64,000 nt of DNA from Diploptera punctata. Taxonomy: Eukaryota > Arthropoda > Insecta > Blattodea > Blaberidae. Every line of letters starts with the position of its first letter. Position 1 is the stretch's first letter. Under the pieces are notes generated by a model. The model searched no databases, was not told the origin of the DNA, and saw nothing but the letters and a program-made list of their open reading frames with translations. The position numbers were made by a program, and so were the translations under genes. The DNA is taken from assembly GCA_030220185.1 (NCBI GenBank), contig JASPKZ010007538.1, positions 179,501 through 243,500 on the forward strand, in the 5' to 3' direction. Shown here piece after piece: positions 18,662-30,362 of the stretch.

Positions 18662-21390
18662 TTATGGAGGATGGTCTATGGTGAATACGTTTCTGTGGAC
18701 TGTACGCCATTGCGGTAATTGTCCTATCGTGCTCACTATTGGATTATCATGTTCCAAAATGTTTTGACGCATTTTGGCAACTTGATCTTTCACTATAGCA
18801 TCAAAGGGCAATTTAGCTGCATCGTGTAGCTCTGCTATCCTTGTATACATAGGAGCCGAAAATATAATTTTGAGGCAACGATTCTGAATTATTTGAATTT
18901 TCTTTTTATGTTTTTAAGCAAGGATGCTCAAAGCCTCGCAGCCGTACAGTAGCATGCTCCGGATTACAGTTACATATAATGTAATTTTAATCCATTGCGA
19001 TAGTGTTGTTGACCTGAAGAATGGATATAATATAGCTATTGCTGCGTTTGATTTCTGTTGTACACCATTAATATGATGTTTGAAAGTTAATTTGGAGTCC
19101 AGATGTAGTCCAAGGTATTTAACTGTAGTTTCATTGCGGAGAATTTGTGCACCAATCGTTAGCTGGATTGGTGGCGGTTGGGAGAATTTGGTAAAAAGGA
19201 TTAGTTTGGATTTTGTAATATTGAGTTTGATATTCCAGAGATCGTACCAGTCATAGATGACTGATAACGATCTCTGAAACGTTAGGATGCGGTGATGGAT
19301 GGATCTGAGTTTGGTTTGGAAGTAAAAGCAAGTATCATCCGCGAATGATGCTGCTCTTACAGAGGGAGGGTTTGGTAAGTCGGAGACATACAGGTTATTG
19401 AGCAGTGGAGAGAGGACTGCTCCTTGAGGTACACCGCTAATATAGGTCTACAGTTAGATTTGTGTCCACTTACCGAAACATAAAATTTCCTGTTTATGAG
19501 GAAAGTGGAGATAATTTTGATTAAATTTGGATTCAGGTTGAATTTTATTAGCTTGTATATTAGTCCATTGATCCAGGTCGTATCAAAAGCCTTCTCAATG
19601 TCTAGGAATATTGCTATTGTGTTCCTTTTGGCATTAAACCCGGTGACAATCTCATCAATAAGTCTTGCAAGTTGCAACGGGGTGCTGTGTGCGTTTCTTT
19701 TGGCATTAAACCCGGTGACAATCTCATCAATAAGTCTTGCAAGTTGCAACGGGGTGCTGTGTGCGTTTCTAAAGCCAAATTGGTAATTTGGTAGCAAATT
19801 CCTGTTCAGAACTTCAATTTTTAGCTGTGCCAAAATCAGCCGTTCTAGGAGTTTTCCCAGAACTGGTAGGATACATATTGGTCGAAGATTGTCAGGGTTT
19901 GTCCGGCCTTTGCCAGCTTTTCGGAGCACTATGACTTTTTCCACTTTCCATGCTGATGGGAAATAATTAAGTTTAAAGCAAAACTTAAATATTGTAAGGA
20001 GGAGGATAAGGGCTTTTTGGGGTAGGCGCTTAACGGCTAGGTTTGGGATTTTATCTGTGCCCGGGGCACAGGTACTTCTTAAGGATTGGATATGAGACTT
20101 TAAGTCTTTCAGATGGATGTCTGAAGGATAAGTATGATGGAGGTGGCAAGAAAAGTGGTTACCACGTCGTTGACCTCAGGTTCATGAACTGGGGTGGATG
20201 CGGTCAGAAACGTGCTTCGAGATTGGATGCTAGGACTTGTGCTTTATCAAGTGGATGATAAGCCCAACGTCCATTTTCATTTAGCGCAGTAGGCGCAGGT
20301 GGTGCTCGGTTAATTTTTATCCTTTTGATAATCTCCCATGGGGGAGTTTTATTTACATTATAATGACTTAGTGAATGTTCCCAATCTGTATTCCGTTTTT
20401 CTCAAAGCAAGTTCCGTACCGCATTTGCATACCGATTGTATTGTCGTTTATGCTCTGGTGCTCCAAAACGTCTGTATAGTTTTCCAAAAAGTCGCTTACG
20501 CTCAAGATAATGGAATAAGGTTGGGTCTGTACCTAGTGTGTATCGAGTAGATTGTGTTGTAGTTTTTGCTGTCTGTAATGCTGTGTTTATGGTGGCCTGG
20601 AAGTTTTGGATAGAGAGCTGCAATTCTTCAGTGGATTCCACCTGTAACCTAGGGTCAATCCACTGAGAGAGGAGTCTCTTGTAGTGTGTCCAATCTGTTT
20701 GTGAAGTGTAGTTTCTGAATGGAGGAGTGAGTGTAAGATTTGTAGTTAGTGTGAACATTATGGGTACATGGTCTGAATCTAATTCTCCTGGTAGTGTAGT
20801 TATGTTGGTGAATATGGCTGTGTTTTTGGAAATACTCGTAGTTATATCGAGAAAGCCTGAGCGTAAGCCTTGGCAGGTGTCTTGAAAGTGTGTGTGATCC
20901 TTAGGGGCTGAAGTTTCAATTGTTGTTTTGGCAGTGTGCCTGTAGAACCAGGCCTGAGGCATTTGGTACTCGACAATTCCAGAAAAGATGTTTTGAGTTA
21001 AAGTCTCCTGCCAGAAGAAATCGGTGGAGAACGAAGTAAGGATATCTAAATCATCTCGAGTAAGTGGTTTTGCCGGTGATTTGTAAATTGATGCTATGAA
21101 TAGATTTTTGTTGTTTGATATCGGAATGAGGATACCAGTGGCTTCAATGAATTGAAGCCCCTGGATTCGGATGGATCGGTGTCCAATAGATTTTTTTTAT
21201 GCAGAGTGCTGTGCCGCCTAGTGGCCCATCGAGTCTGTCTGTGCGATATGTGTGATATTCAGTGAAACGCAAGCGATGGTTAGGCTTTAAGTGTGTTTAA
21301 CTATGTAATAATATGTTTATGTTGTTGTCGTGTAATAAAATCTCCAGTTATTGTACCTGTTTGCCAACGCCATTGGCATTATAAGCCATG
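18662..21390 (-). pseudogene. Jockey ORF2: APE endonuclease and reverse transcriptase
   Basis: Endonuclease pieces: NANGVGKQ near 21385, THLKPNHRLRF and YRTDRLDGPLGGTAL near 21250, LAGDFNSKHLFWNC near 21020, DSDHVPI near 20770. RT pieces: LRPICILPVLGKLLERLILA (19944 frame), FLDIEKAFDTTW, then after a frameshift GVPQGAVLSPLL and AASFADDTCFYF near 19340 (FADD catalytic box), YLGLHLDSKLTF near 19100, and the C-terminal QWRTVHRNVFTIDHPP ending at 18662. The repeat NAHSTPLQLARLIDE...NAKR is duplicated in the fingers. Confidence 0.85.
19625..19768 (-). repeat. 72-bp tandem duplication inside the jockey RT
   Basis: 19625-19696 and 19697-19768 are identical. The unit is 24 codons, so the frame is kept and the protein carries the NAHSTPLQ...NAKR block twice. 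Perfect identity indicates a recent event (or an assembly or sequencing artefact). Confidence 0.9.
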
Positions 21391-21485
21391 GCACTGAGAA
21401 TTTTGCTTTGTGTGAACTTGTTACACATTATTGAAGTACATATTCACCAATTGGGACATAAATGTAAGTTTTTCCATAGGGCTAC

Positions 21486-22995
21486 CTAATTTGCCATTAG
21501 TGGTTGGACTTTGTGAACCAGATTTTCGATGGAGGCAGGAATGCCTGAATTTTTAATTTTTGACCGTTGGCTTGCAGCAATGCGTTCCTGTGCAGGTTGA
21601 GAGGTGCAAGCGCTTGATGATGTTGCTTTGCTGAATGAGATGTTTGGGTTTATAAATTTTGAGGTAAAAGTACGCGGGGCAGGTTTAGCCTTCGGTAATT
21701 TTGGTTCCCTGGATTTAAGGAAAGCTTCGCTGGCTTCAATATACTTTGGACACTGTCTGTAAGAAGTAGGATGACCTACTTCCCCGCAGTTTGCGCATTT
21801 GAGAAGTGTATGGTCAGTTTGAGCTTCCACTCTCACTGGACACAACTTATGGCTGTGTGGTTTAGCGTAAATGACGCAACGCGGTGACAGATTACATGCT
21901 CCAAAAGTATGGTTAAAACGCTGACACCTGAAACATTGCTTCAAGCCAGCGCGTGGTCTGTATGCTTCAATTGAAATCATGCAGAACAGAAGTTTCTTTA
22001 GGTTATAGATTTGCTTAGCCGCTTCAGTACTGCCAAGCTCAATGAGGTATAAGGGGGGTTTTGAAGTTTTGTCTTCTTCTTTTTTTGGTTAATTGCTTGA
22101 CACTTCGGATTGGGTACCCAAGATAGATAAGTTCACTTTTGATTTCTTCCGGATCGACATTATTAAGGATACGTTTGAGCATAACTTTGAGTGGGAGGTC
22201 CTTTTAAGGTTGAATGAGTAGTATTCTTTTTTGACAGAGTCAAAGTATGCTTTAAGTGTATTGAAATCTTCTAAATTGTTGGGGTAGTACCTCAGTCCTT
22301 CGGGCAGATTGACAACTTTTACGTCACATTTCATGATTTTCCGCAACTCCTTGTGCATACGAAAGAGATCTCCGTGACCTATTACCGTTATTGGTGGAGG
22401 GCGGGGATCCTTCCGTGGAACATTAGGTTGCGGATCATCTTTAGATGTGGTAGGAGTTGGATCGGTAGCTACTCCCATTTCTTCTGGTTCATCGTTTCTT
22501 TCAATTGCACCTACTTCAGTTTCGCTGTTGCTTTCAGAATCTGACAAGACAGAGTACCTATTAGATGTTTCCACAGGTGGAGGTGGCGAAGATTTTTTTT
22601 TTTTTTTTTTTTTTAATTTTTGGTTCTTTGGAACTCTCGTTGGTTTTTCTTTTGTTGCCTTCGTCTTTTGGGCTTACGTTTTGGTTGTTTTCTTTGATTT
22701 TTCCTTTTCTTTCTGGTTGATTTTGAGTCAGAATTGGATAGTGATCTTTGCCTGTGATGAAGCAGGCTGTTTGGACATCCATTGCTGTGTCCTTTACTGC
22801 TTGATGCAGCTTTTTCAAGTATTGGGAATAATTTGTGAAATTATTCTTGAGTGAATTAAGTCGCTCCAGCGAATCAAGAGTTAGGTCCAAGCCTAATTGG
22901 GATTTTCCAAAATTTTGAAAAGTGGTGAAATAATTTTGTATAATTAGGAAAGATCCCCTTATTTCAGTCGCAATTAAGTTATCTTCATTTGTCAT
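21486..22995 (-). pseudogene. Jockey ORF1 (gag) with CCHC zinc knuckles
   Basis: Starts at 22995 (MTNEDNLIATEIRGSF). A Lys-rich stretch encoded by a run of about 20 A residues (22590-22613 on the plus strand as T) causes a frameshift. The second frame (22574-22089) holds VKVVNLPEGLRYYPNN of the RRM-like part. The third (21980-21486) has YRPRAGLKQCFRCQRFNHTF, then CVIYAKPHSHKLC (second Cys replaced by Tyr) and CANCGEVGHPTSYRQC. The gag protein packages LINE RNA. Three frames are needed, so this copy is broken. Confidence 0.85.
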
Positions 22996-23229
22996 GTTTC
23001 TACCGATTGTTGTGAAGTACTAGTCAAATCTAATTATGGATTCTTCCCAATACTCTGAAGTAAATGCGGAATGAATTTCCGTATCCATATAACTCACATT
23101 TAGGTCGGCCATGGTGCTTGGCTTGCCAAGACTTAGTTCTAGGTCGACACTACACTGCACTATAGAAAAACGTTTTTACATACCTTAAATTTTAGCTTAT
23201 AATTAACACAATTTGCACTTGAAACACTA

Positions 23230-23770
23230 AAAAACCAATCGAAAATAAACGGAGTCCAAAAATACTAAAAAGTTTTCTAAGGCCAATATTTTCGAGGCGG
23301 TCCGTGCCTTAGTGCACAAAGTCTGAGGCTTTCGTAAAGCTTTATAAGCTGAAAATAACCAAAGAAATGACTAAAAGCATATTAAAACAAACATTTAATT
23401 ATATTCAAACGTATTAAATTAAAATATTAATAAAAACGCATATATTAGCAAAAATCTAAAAAATAAATGACACATTTTTCGAATGGTCACCCATACCAAA
23501 ATTGCAATGGAAAATAATCAGAGTTCAAAATTTCAAAAAAAATTCTAAGTCCAATATTTTCGAGGCGGTCCATGCCTTAGTGCACAATTTCCGAGGCTTT
23601 CGTAAAGCTTTATAAGCTCAAAATAGCCAAAGAAACAACTGAAAAGTATATCAAAACAAACATTTAATAATATTTAAACACATTAAATTAAAATATTAAT
23701 TAAAAAAACATATATTAGCAAATATCTAAAAAATAAATGACACATTTTTCGAATGGTCACCCATTCCAAA
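23230..23770 (-). repeat. Two tandem ~269-bp monomers in the jockey 5' region
   Basis: CCAATATTTTCGAGGCGGTCC recurs at 23283 and 23551 and CGAATGGTCAC at 23480 and 23750, a period of 268-270 bp with about 90 percent identity. They lie upstream of ORF1 on the sense strand, like promoter monomers of some LINEs. Confidence 0.8.
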
Positions 23771-24162
23771 ATTATACCATATTCAATGCAGATATCCTTT
23801 CAAACGGTCACCACCGATAGTTCACCATGCTCACTGTATAAATAGAGCAATATTCAATAATTAATAAATTATTAACTAAAACAATAATATACCTAATTAG
23901 GTCACACAGGAGCCAATCACACGGAGCCATAAAATGCTGCTGGTCACAGCCGTGTATACAATGATTAATACATACTACACAATTTTATATTTATTTAGTT
24001 ATACTTTCCAAAGTGTTTCTAATACTTCCAAATCATTTTACATGGGGTTAATTGGCTCGACCTTCGTACCCATGTCGAAAGAACTGCATAGTAGCCGCCT
24101 CAAAAGCCGCATTCTATGTAGGTTCGTTCGTTTTGATTGATTGATTGATTTTTGAAAATTGC

Positions 24163-24309
24163 CAGTCTCAAGACAACCCTTGAGGATGCCGGACGCAATC
24201 TCTGGCGAAACGTCGGGGAACTACAAGCCTCAAAAGACCACGGCCAACAGCCCGGAAATATTCTATAAAATCATCATAATAACTCCGGCCGTGAAAGCCT
24301 AAGCCAATA
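24163..24309 (+). repeat. Right border repeat of the fold-back insertion, with hammerhead-like core
   Basis: Inverted copy of 5898-6018. It contains CTTGAGGATGCC and, 12 nt on, GGCGAAACGTC, the layout of the cores in the other fold-back elements (GA.GATG, a short stem, GAAAC). Confidence 0.65.
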
Positions 24310-24529
24310 TATTAGTGAAATAATTCCAGAATTTTTATGCATGGCGAATTGAAGTTTTGTCAAGATAACTTCTTAATTGTTATTCTTAATTGTATTGAAT
24401 CTATTAGCTATATTTTAGCTACTAATAAAGTACAACTACACACACAGTTCGACTCGCCTTTTCGTTTGAGAACATTTTTTTAAGTACGTTGGGTTTGAAT
24501 TTTTCAATATAATTTTTATTACGTTTTTC

Positions 24530-26250
24530 GTGCAGACTGAGCATATACAGGCGATTTTCTGTCATTGTAGACCGGCACCATGTCTTCTGAGGGTGTTAAA
24601 AGTGCGTCCAATCGAAGCCGTAGTGCATGGTAAAGACAGGCATGTTACAATTGTTTTATTGATGGATGGAAAAAAATCCTACTCGTTCACGATGTTAACG
24701 AAATGATCTTTATCCTTGTCACTTCGTTTCATGAACATACTGTGCCATAGTTCAATTTCGGTGGACAATCCCTCGATTTTATAAGACTCTGAAATCTTGT
24801 TCGCCGTTGCTTAGACATCTTTCAGAGACTTTTTAGGTTATTAGGTTGCAGCATTTAAAGTTCAAAAGCAGAACCCTTTTGTTCTCGAAATCTGTATGAC
24901 AAACTTGCGTGAAAGGAGTCTAAGTAGGTATTTAAGATGGCCACCTTAAAGTAATATTCGGGATTACATTGTGGATTAGATCGATGTGTCTGCTTATTGG
25001 AAATTCTTGGTAGTGTGATTTCCTTCCACACCTAGCTCAGAAGCAATAGTCTCCATTACTTTCATGATGCCTTCGGAGATCTCATCACCTTTTTTGCGAT
25101 AATCTATTAACATGCTTTTAATGCTTTCAACATGGGCCGTGCATTTATTTAAATCTATCGTCACGGCCTGCAGAGAGTTAAAGACAACTTCCAAATAACT
25201 AGACTATTTTTCTATCAGCCACAAAGAAAAGATGCAAGTAAGGGCATACTTCTACTTGCAGCAGCATGCGACTGATCGGCTTCTTTTTGGCTTGGTGGTT
25301 TCCTTATATGGCAATCAATTTCAGGCCGTTTATCAATTCCAAAAAAGTGTTTCTTAAAAATCCCAATACTTTTATATTTTTACGACCAACGTGTTTCGCA
25401 GAGCATGGTGATGCTTGGGACGTGCTGTCTTCTCAGCGGCAACTCTCGAAAAAAGTTTATAGGTCAATTATCCTTAATTGTAGCTATCGTATTTCTCACT
25501 TTGGGCATACTATTCAAATCATTTATCACAAGATTGATTTTGTGGTTCGCGCAGTGGAAGTAAATATCTTTGGGGAAAATTCGAGCAGATGGTTCTGGAT
25601 CCTGTTGTCTTTTCCTGCCATTGTTGAGCAGCTGTCGTAGCCCTGGACGACACATTTGTGCGGGTCAATGTCTATCTCTTCGAAAAAAAAGCTCAATTTC
25701 TGCAGCAATTGATTGGACGTCCATTCTTTTCATTTCAACAAAGCCCAAAAACTATTTTCGATGTTTATTCAGTTTCTCATAAAAAAACCGCACACCAGTG
25801 GACAATTGCTCCATTCGAGAAATATCACAGCTTTCATCAACTAAAACACTGTAAGCGCTGGAATTTTTTACATCATCCGCAATCAGTTTCTTTGCCTCAG
25901 ATTCACATAATTCGATCAATTCATTTTGAATTTGTGGTGAAATGTAGGTAGCATTCTTAGTGTTTAAATGAGGTTTTAAGCTGATATCACCGGCATCATT
26001 TATCCACCGTATCAAATCCCTGAAGACGCCTTCGTCTAGTGTTTTACCCCTTAAAGGCAATACATGGCAAGCCACAGAATATAATGATATCCAAGAAGGA
26101 AGACAAATATTTCAAGTTATCCGCCGCAATCTTCTTATTGCCACTTACGAGTTTTTGGATAGGACACACAATAATTAAACAAATGCAAGAGCAATCAATA
26201 ATTTCAATTATTGAATCTTCTAGGGAAGTAAAACATAAAACAATTGATAG
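24530..26250 (-). pseudogene. hAT transposase (DUF4371/ZMYM1-like), decayed
   Basis: Read from right to left over several frames. 26075-25752: PLRGKTLDEGVFRDLIRWI, KNATYISPQIQNELIELC and YSVLVDESCDISRMEQLS, which includes the Asp of the DDE core. 25708-25464: GYDSCSTMAGKDNRIQ and FHCANHKINLVINDLN, typical of this hAT lineage. 25194-24994: helical region. 24660-24560: SLPCTTASIGRTFNTLRR, the C-terminal dimerisation motif. Frameshifts and stops between pieces make it inactive. Length and order agree with a hAT transposase of ~600 residues. Confidence 0.8.
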
Positions 26251-27180
26251 TCATTAAATTCTCAGATTATAAATAATTATTTTATTGCTATAACAACTAG
26301 AACTTGGACAAAAGAATTAAAAAAAGTAAATAAAAATATAGAAAATATTCCGCATTTCATTACACTTAGATCCCCTTAATTTCGCTTGGTCTTAACTATT
26401 GTAACTGGTCTGCATACTTTTTTATATTAAGGGACAGGTTCAGATCTCATGCGGGCTATTCTTTTATTTCCTAATTTTATTTTTATTTTTCTTCTGTGAA
26501 GTTATTTTTTAAGTGCAGTGTTTATGGTTATGGAAGTTAACGGTGGCAGGTTGAGAGACAAAATTCTAAACTATCCGGGAAAAAATAATATTGCAATGAT
26601 ACAAATTGTATAGGTACTTACCAAAGAATTTTCTTATATCCATTTTTACGCATACACGCACGAATACTCGTAGTTCAACGTTAAAACATGAGTCTAGATC
26701 CTTCGAATAAAGAATTTCAATTGGAAAGTTATTTTAGTCTATCAAACGTACTAGAAAATACGAGACGCAGGCATGGCGAACATTTTACCAATCACGGTAA
26801 ATGGTCGTTGACCAATAGAAGACTGTAAAAAAAACAAGCTTTCATTACAGAAGTGTGTGCGGCCAATGAAGAGTCAAGGTCGGGTGAAGTTTCTACAAGA
26901 GTTTAGGCGTCGAAAAACAAACTCAGGTACTCAGCTGAAATTTGAGAAGCGAACGCTGCATTAGCCGTTCATAATAGAGGTCTAGAATTTTCTTGCGTAC
27001 TGGTGATGTGTTTGTCCACTGGGACAGGTGTTTGATAAATCGATATATCACATCGATTGGGTTTTGCGGGTTTCATATTATTATTATTATTATTATTTTA
27101 TTTTTTACATATTTTTTTAACATTTTACACATACTTTCGGATAGAAGAAAATCTCATTGTATCTAGTGTTAATTGGTCGA
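26251..27180. other. hAT untranslated region, no gene recognised
   Basis: AT-rich sequence between the transposase remnant and the right hAT end. A TTA-rich run lies at 27078-27105. Confidence 0.5.
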
Positions 27181-27532
27181 AAATAAAGGGGGGTGCAAGC
27201 GCACTCCCCTGTACCCACCTCGCTGCGCCCATGACGCACATTGATACCTAACTCTGTTCAGACTAAAGACAACAGATGGGCGGGTGACAGAGACTGCAAG
27301 TACTGTTAGGTCTTTGTAGAAGGGGATGGATTCGACCTTGTGTTTTCCATTAATTCCTTTGTGTTGTACTTTAAATCTTCATACGAGTGCCCAATGTTGT
27401 AACTGACAATTTTTGGCCTAGGTAATGCACATTGTATCAGAGATGGATTTAAAAAATATATATAATTATATGAAAAACCTAGGGGAAATTATGCGAGTAA
27501 ATACGGTAGTTGTCACATGTATTAAATTATCA

Positions 27533-27972
27533 TAAGTAATGCCACGAGTGATTTCCAAATTATCGATAAATTCACGACTCACGAAGTGAGGAGTGAATTT
27601 ATCTAGAGAATTTGGAAATCAAGAGTGGCATTTATTAGGACTATTTAACGAATAAAATTAAGCTGTTTACTCACAAATCATTATTTAACTATAGTTATTT
27701 TAAAATATGTATATACTTAATGTAAACGGCGATGTTTGAAAACAAATGAGAAACGATAGGTACGCTTCTACTGCTTCATTTGTTTATCACTGCAACCAGA
27801 TCATACTATTTATTGCCAAAGGAACGCAATATTGTAAGGAGGAGCTTTCTTTAATATGGTAATTATAACACTGATAAATATTTGGTGAAACACGACTTTG
27901 ATTGGTTGTAAAACAGAAATCATTGAAACGTGATTGGTCATTGACTCCCATTTGGGGCATGAGTTAAATAGT
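27533..27972. mobile_element. MITE family H, 440 bp, 3-bp TSD
   Basis: The ends TAAGTAATGCCAC and (inverted) TAACTCATGCCCC are similar. TCA flanks both sides (27530-27532 and 27973-27975). A subterminal hairpin at 27538-27625 pairs GTGATTTCCAAATT with AATTTGGAAATCA and continues through GAATTTATC. A 672-bp relative in opposite orientation lies at 47329-48000. The 3-bp TSD suggests PIF/Harbinger. Confidence 0.7.
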
Positions 27973-28324
27973 TCAATTTAAAGCTAAATCAATGTACAAA
28001 GTTAGAATAAAATCCATAAAGAAACAGTGGAAATATTTTTTTTTGTAGAAAGTAAACATCCGCTACTGTATAAGCCCTCTTAAGTATGAATTCTTTAAAA
28101 GAAATATTACAAGGATGCAAGGTAGTGTTTTTACGTATGAATTGAAATATGTAGATCATGTCCAATCAAGTATCCTTGTATCGAACTACATCTTATTTTA
28201 AATAATGTTGAACTTCTTACCTATAATTAAATTAATAATATTGTGTAAATGAGACATCAAATGTTCTTTAATGATGCTCACATCAGGGCCGCCATTTAGA
28301 ATGCCATATGAAATATATGGAGAG

Positions 28325-28492
28325 AAGATTTAAATTAAAATTCTTTACACCTCGTCTCATATTAAGAAGCAGTTTTCCTGGACGACAGAATATCCGTCGT
28401 GAATTTACTGACGATGAAACCGCCTACGTTTTGAAAACGGTTTAATTAGAAGACTGGATATCAGGTGAGGTGTAAATAATTTTAATTTATAT
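28325..28492. mobile_element. Short fold-back element, possible PLE relative
   Basis: AAATTAAAATTCTTTACACCTC on the left faces GAGGTGTAAATAATTTTAATTT on the right. The interior has CTGACGATG and GAAAACGG, as in the hammerhead-like cores nearby, but pairing is poorer and no TSD was defined. Confidence 0.4.
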
Positions 28493-28959
28493 TTTTAATT
28501 AAACCTGATAGTAATTTTTCCTACATAAGTTCAATATGGAGAGAATTTGATCACATCTTTTATAATTAATTGCTATGTGTCAAGTTTGGTTTTGAAGAAA
28601 CAAAAATTGCGGTCGCTAGAGAGTTATAGGTAATATACAGGATTACTGCATGAGTCAGTTAACCACTGCACATGGTTATAAAAAATCAGATTGGTTGAAA
28701 CTAGAGTTTGAATACGTAATCTTCAAACATTAACTCATAGGGTCCAAGGGAATGCATGCGCAATATATTTCCCATTGCGAGCACTCAGCCTCCCAACCTG
28801 CTCGAGGTGGACCTGCTAATCCGAGTAACCCAAATCAAGGTTGTGGTATAGAATCCCTTCGGCGATTGGGGTCGGAGAACTGATGGGAAGAGGGGGTCCT
28901 TTCTCTGGGACGATAAGAGACCCATGCTTGGGGAAACAAGAGTAAAGTCCACAACAACA

Positions 28960-29225
28960 ACTAATTTTTAATAGGTTGGCGGAAGTGGCAACCGTCTGGA
29001 TGGAGTTAGTACATCCAGAAGCTGGACCTAAAGCTTTGAGGTGGCAGCACTACCAATGGTCTACTCCGCATAGCGTTGGTACCGAGATCAGAGGAAAACA
29101 CACTATTCATATTCTTCACAATAGAGATGTCGGACGTCCTCGGAAGAGATGGTCTTAGATATATTAGTGAAGATGGAACAAGCAACTAATGTCTAAACCA
29201 GGAAGTGAAGAAAAAGAAGAAGACA
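28960..29225 (+). pseudogene. LINE 3' end with C-terminal coding scrap
   Basis: The frame 28976-29158 ends HILHNRDVGRPRKRW, followed by EDGTSN in the next frame and a GAA-rich 3' tail (29205-29222). This is a common C-terminus of insect LINEs. Confidence 0.6.
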
Positions 29226-29569
29226 TTAACTAATAAACAATGGAGGTCAATTTGAAGATTTTTTTTGTTGTATAGATGTTGTAAGCTACAGAAAATAATA
29301 TATTTACATTTTCGGTTCACTGACTTATGCTGCAATCTGTATGTAGACCCTATATTAATTTTGGCCGTGCTTATTTTCGGTGTCTGTTAGACAGATTCGG
29401 TGAAGATCCATAATTTTTAAAAATAGTTTCATAAGCTTCATTCGTTTTGAATTCGCTGAAAGAACACATTTGTATTTGTTACCATATATAAACCGTTACT
29501 GTTATTAGCCTAGTCTTTACCGGTACGTCCCAAGTGTGCTCCCTATCGGGAGTTACTTAACTAACCTAA

Positions 29570-30362
29570 TTGTGTTATGCTTGTTTCCCTACATTTGTCA
29601 GCGAGTGACATTTACTTGGCATATAGTGGGCTACTAAGATATTACTTGGATGGGGACACTTTGTTAAATTTTAAATTTAAATTACAGTGGGTGGAAACAC
29701 TATGAGGTATTCACATTAATGAATGAGTTGGAAAAACTGCTTTAACATCTCACCTCATAAAGCCGCGTGTCTTCACGATACCGGTTTCAAAAGTATAGTA
29801 TTACTTCTATCTTCAGTCAAATTCCAACTGTCGAAATTTCGTCGTTAACATCATCTTCTGAACTGCCATCTGGTGTCGATTTTATGGACTTTGAGACCAA
29901 ATTATTCTCGTAGGGGATATCAAAATATAAAGCAATGAATTTTTATATCCCCGACGAGAATAATTTGATCTCCAGGTTCATAAAATCGATACCAGATGGT
30001 AGTTCAGAAGATGATGTTAACGGCGAAATTTCGACAGTTGGAATTTGACTGAAGATGGAAGTAATACTATACGAAACCGATATCGTGAAGACACGCAACT
30101 TTATGAGGTGAGATGTTAAAGCATTTTTTCCAGCTCATTTATTAATTTGTTAAATTTTGCTCAGATGCTCTAATTTAGACTTGATATTCTTCACGAGCCC
30201 GAAAATCTTCAAACTCAGGACTAACGGGTTGAAGTCCTTGCCAGATGACTTTTCCCATGGATTTATCCATCCTTAAAAAATGTGTCGATCTCTTCCTGGT
30301 TTAAAGCCATGATCCTAGGGATCAGAGGTAAGCGACTTAACCGCTAGATCACAGAGGTCGAT
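29570..30362 (-). mobile_element. SINE family A copy split by a fold-back insertion
   Basis: The head is at the right (30195-30362, with tRNA-like TTAACCGCTAGATC and an antisense B box); the body runs to 30159 and resumes at 29570-29659. The break is exactly the 473-bp insertion with its 13-bp TSD. Confidence 0.7.
29673..30145. mobile_element. Fold-back element with hammerhead-like cores (473 bp), 13-bp TSD
   Basis: TTTGTTAAATTTT flanks both sides exactly (29660-29672 and 30146-30158). The two arms pair almost end to end around a small central loop near 29930. Each arm carries outward-facing CTGAAGAT...GAAACC(G/C) and TATCGTGAAG, then ATGAGGTGAG. A single tail (CCTCATAGTGTTTCC on the minus sense) is on the left. 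Same architecture as 42448-42695 and 55801-56046. Confidence 0.75.

Larger units (their letters stand above)
18440..23770 (-). mobile_element. Jockey-clade LINE, near full length, decayed
   Basis: Sense order on the minus strand: 5' region with two ~269-bp monomers (23770-23230), ORF1 gag (22995-21486), ORF2 endonuclease and RT (21390-18662), a short 3' UTR and a short A run at 18445-18440. Length and order fit jockey elements. Several frameshifts and a 72-bp in-frame duplication make it inactive. It lies directly after gag-only copy C. Confidence 0.8.
5898..24309. mobile_element. PLE-like fold-back insertion into hAT, itself filled by other elements
   Basis: Both borders carry the same repeat in opposite orientation: 5898-6018 (minus sense) and 24163-24309 (plus sense), with the shared words GGCCGTGGTCTTGAGGCTTG, CCCCGACGTTTC and CCTCAAGGGTTGTCTTGAGA. 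The outer flanks share an exact 11-bp direct repeat, TATTAGTGAAA, at 5887-5897 and 24310-24320. A third copy of the border repeat lies at 38050-38160. The gag-only array, a palindromic PLE and a jockey LINE occupy the centre. Whether the array inserted later or was co-mobilised cannot be decided from the sequence. Confidence 0.65.
5391..27233 (-). mobile_element. hAT transposon, split by later insertions
   Basis: The left end reads CATGGGCGTAGCCAGC and then a GGGGGGTGC block. The right end is the inverted CATGGGCGCAGCGAGG with a matching GGGGGGTGC block. The flanks share ACGCACA (5384-5390 and 27234-27240), close to the 8-bp TSD expected of hAT. The decayed transposase lies on the minus strand near the right end (24530-26250). 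Removing the insertion at 5898-24309 leaves an element of about 3.4 kb, a normal hAT size. Confidence 0.75.
4986..27506. mobile_element. Outer TA-flanked TIR element (pogo/Tc1-mariner type), 22.5 kb after nested insertions
   Basis: A 25-bp terminal inverted repeat beginning CCGTATTTACT is present at 4986-5010 and, inverted, at 27482-27506, with three differences. Each end is bordered by TA (4984-4985 and 27507-27508), the TSD of Tc1/mariner elements. Apart from about 400 bp on the left and 270 bp on the right, the interior is the hAT element inserted at 5391. No transposase of its own was recognised, so the original element was probably a MITE of about 700 bp. Confidence 0.6.

Noticed and set aside
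22447..22854. 135-codon plus-strand ORF with a hydrophobic Phe-rich run
   Set aside because: Antisense of the Lys-rich jockey ORF1; the Phe run is the complement of the A tract.
24163..24309. GGCGAAACGTC taken alone as a complete hammerhead ribozyme
   Set aside because: The upstream core reads TTGAGGA instead of CTGANGA, so the canonical motif is not met. Kept only as a relative of the fold-back family.
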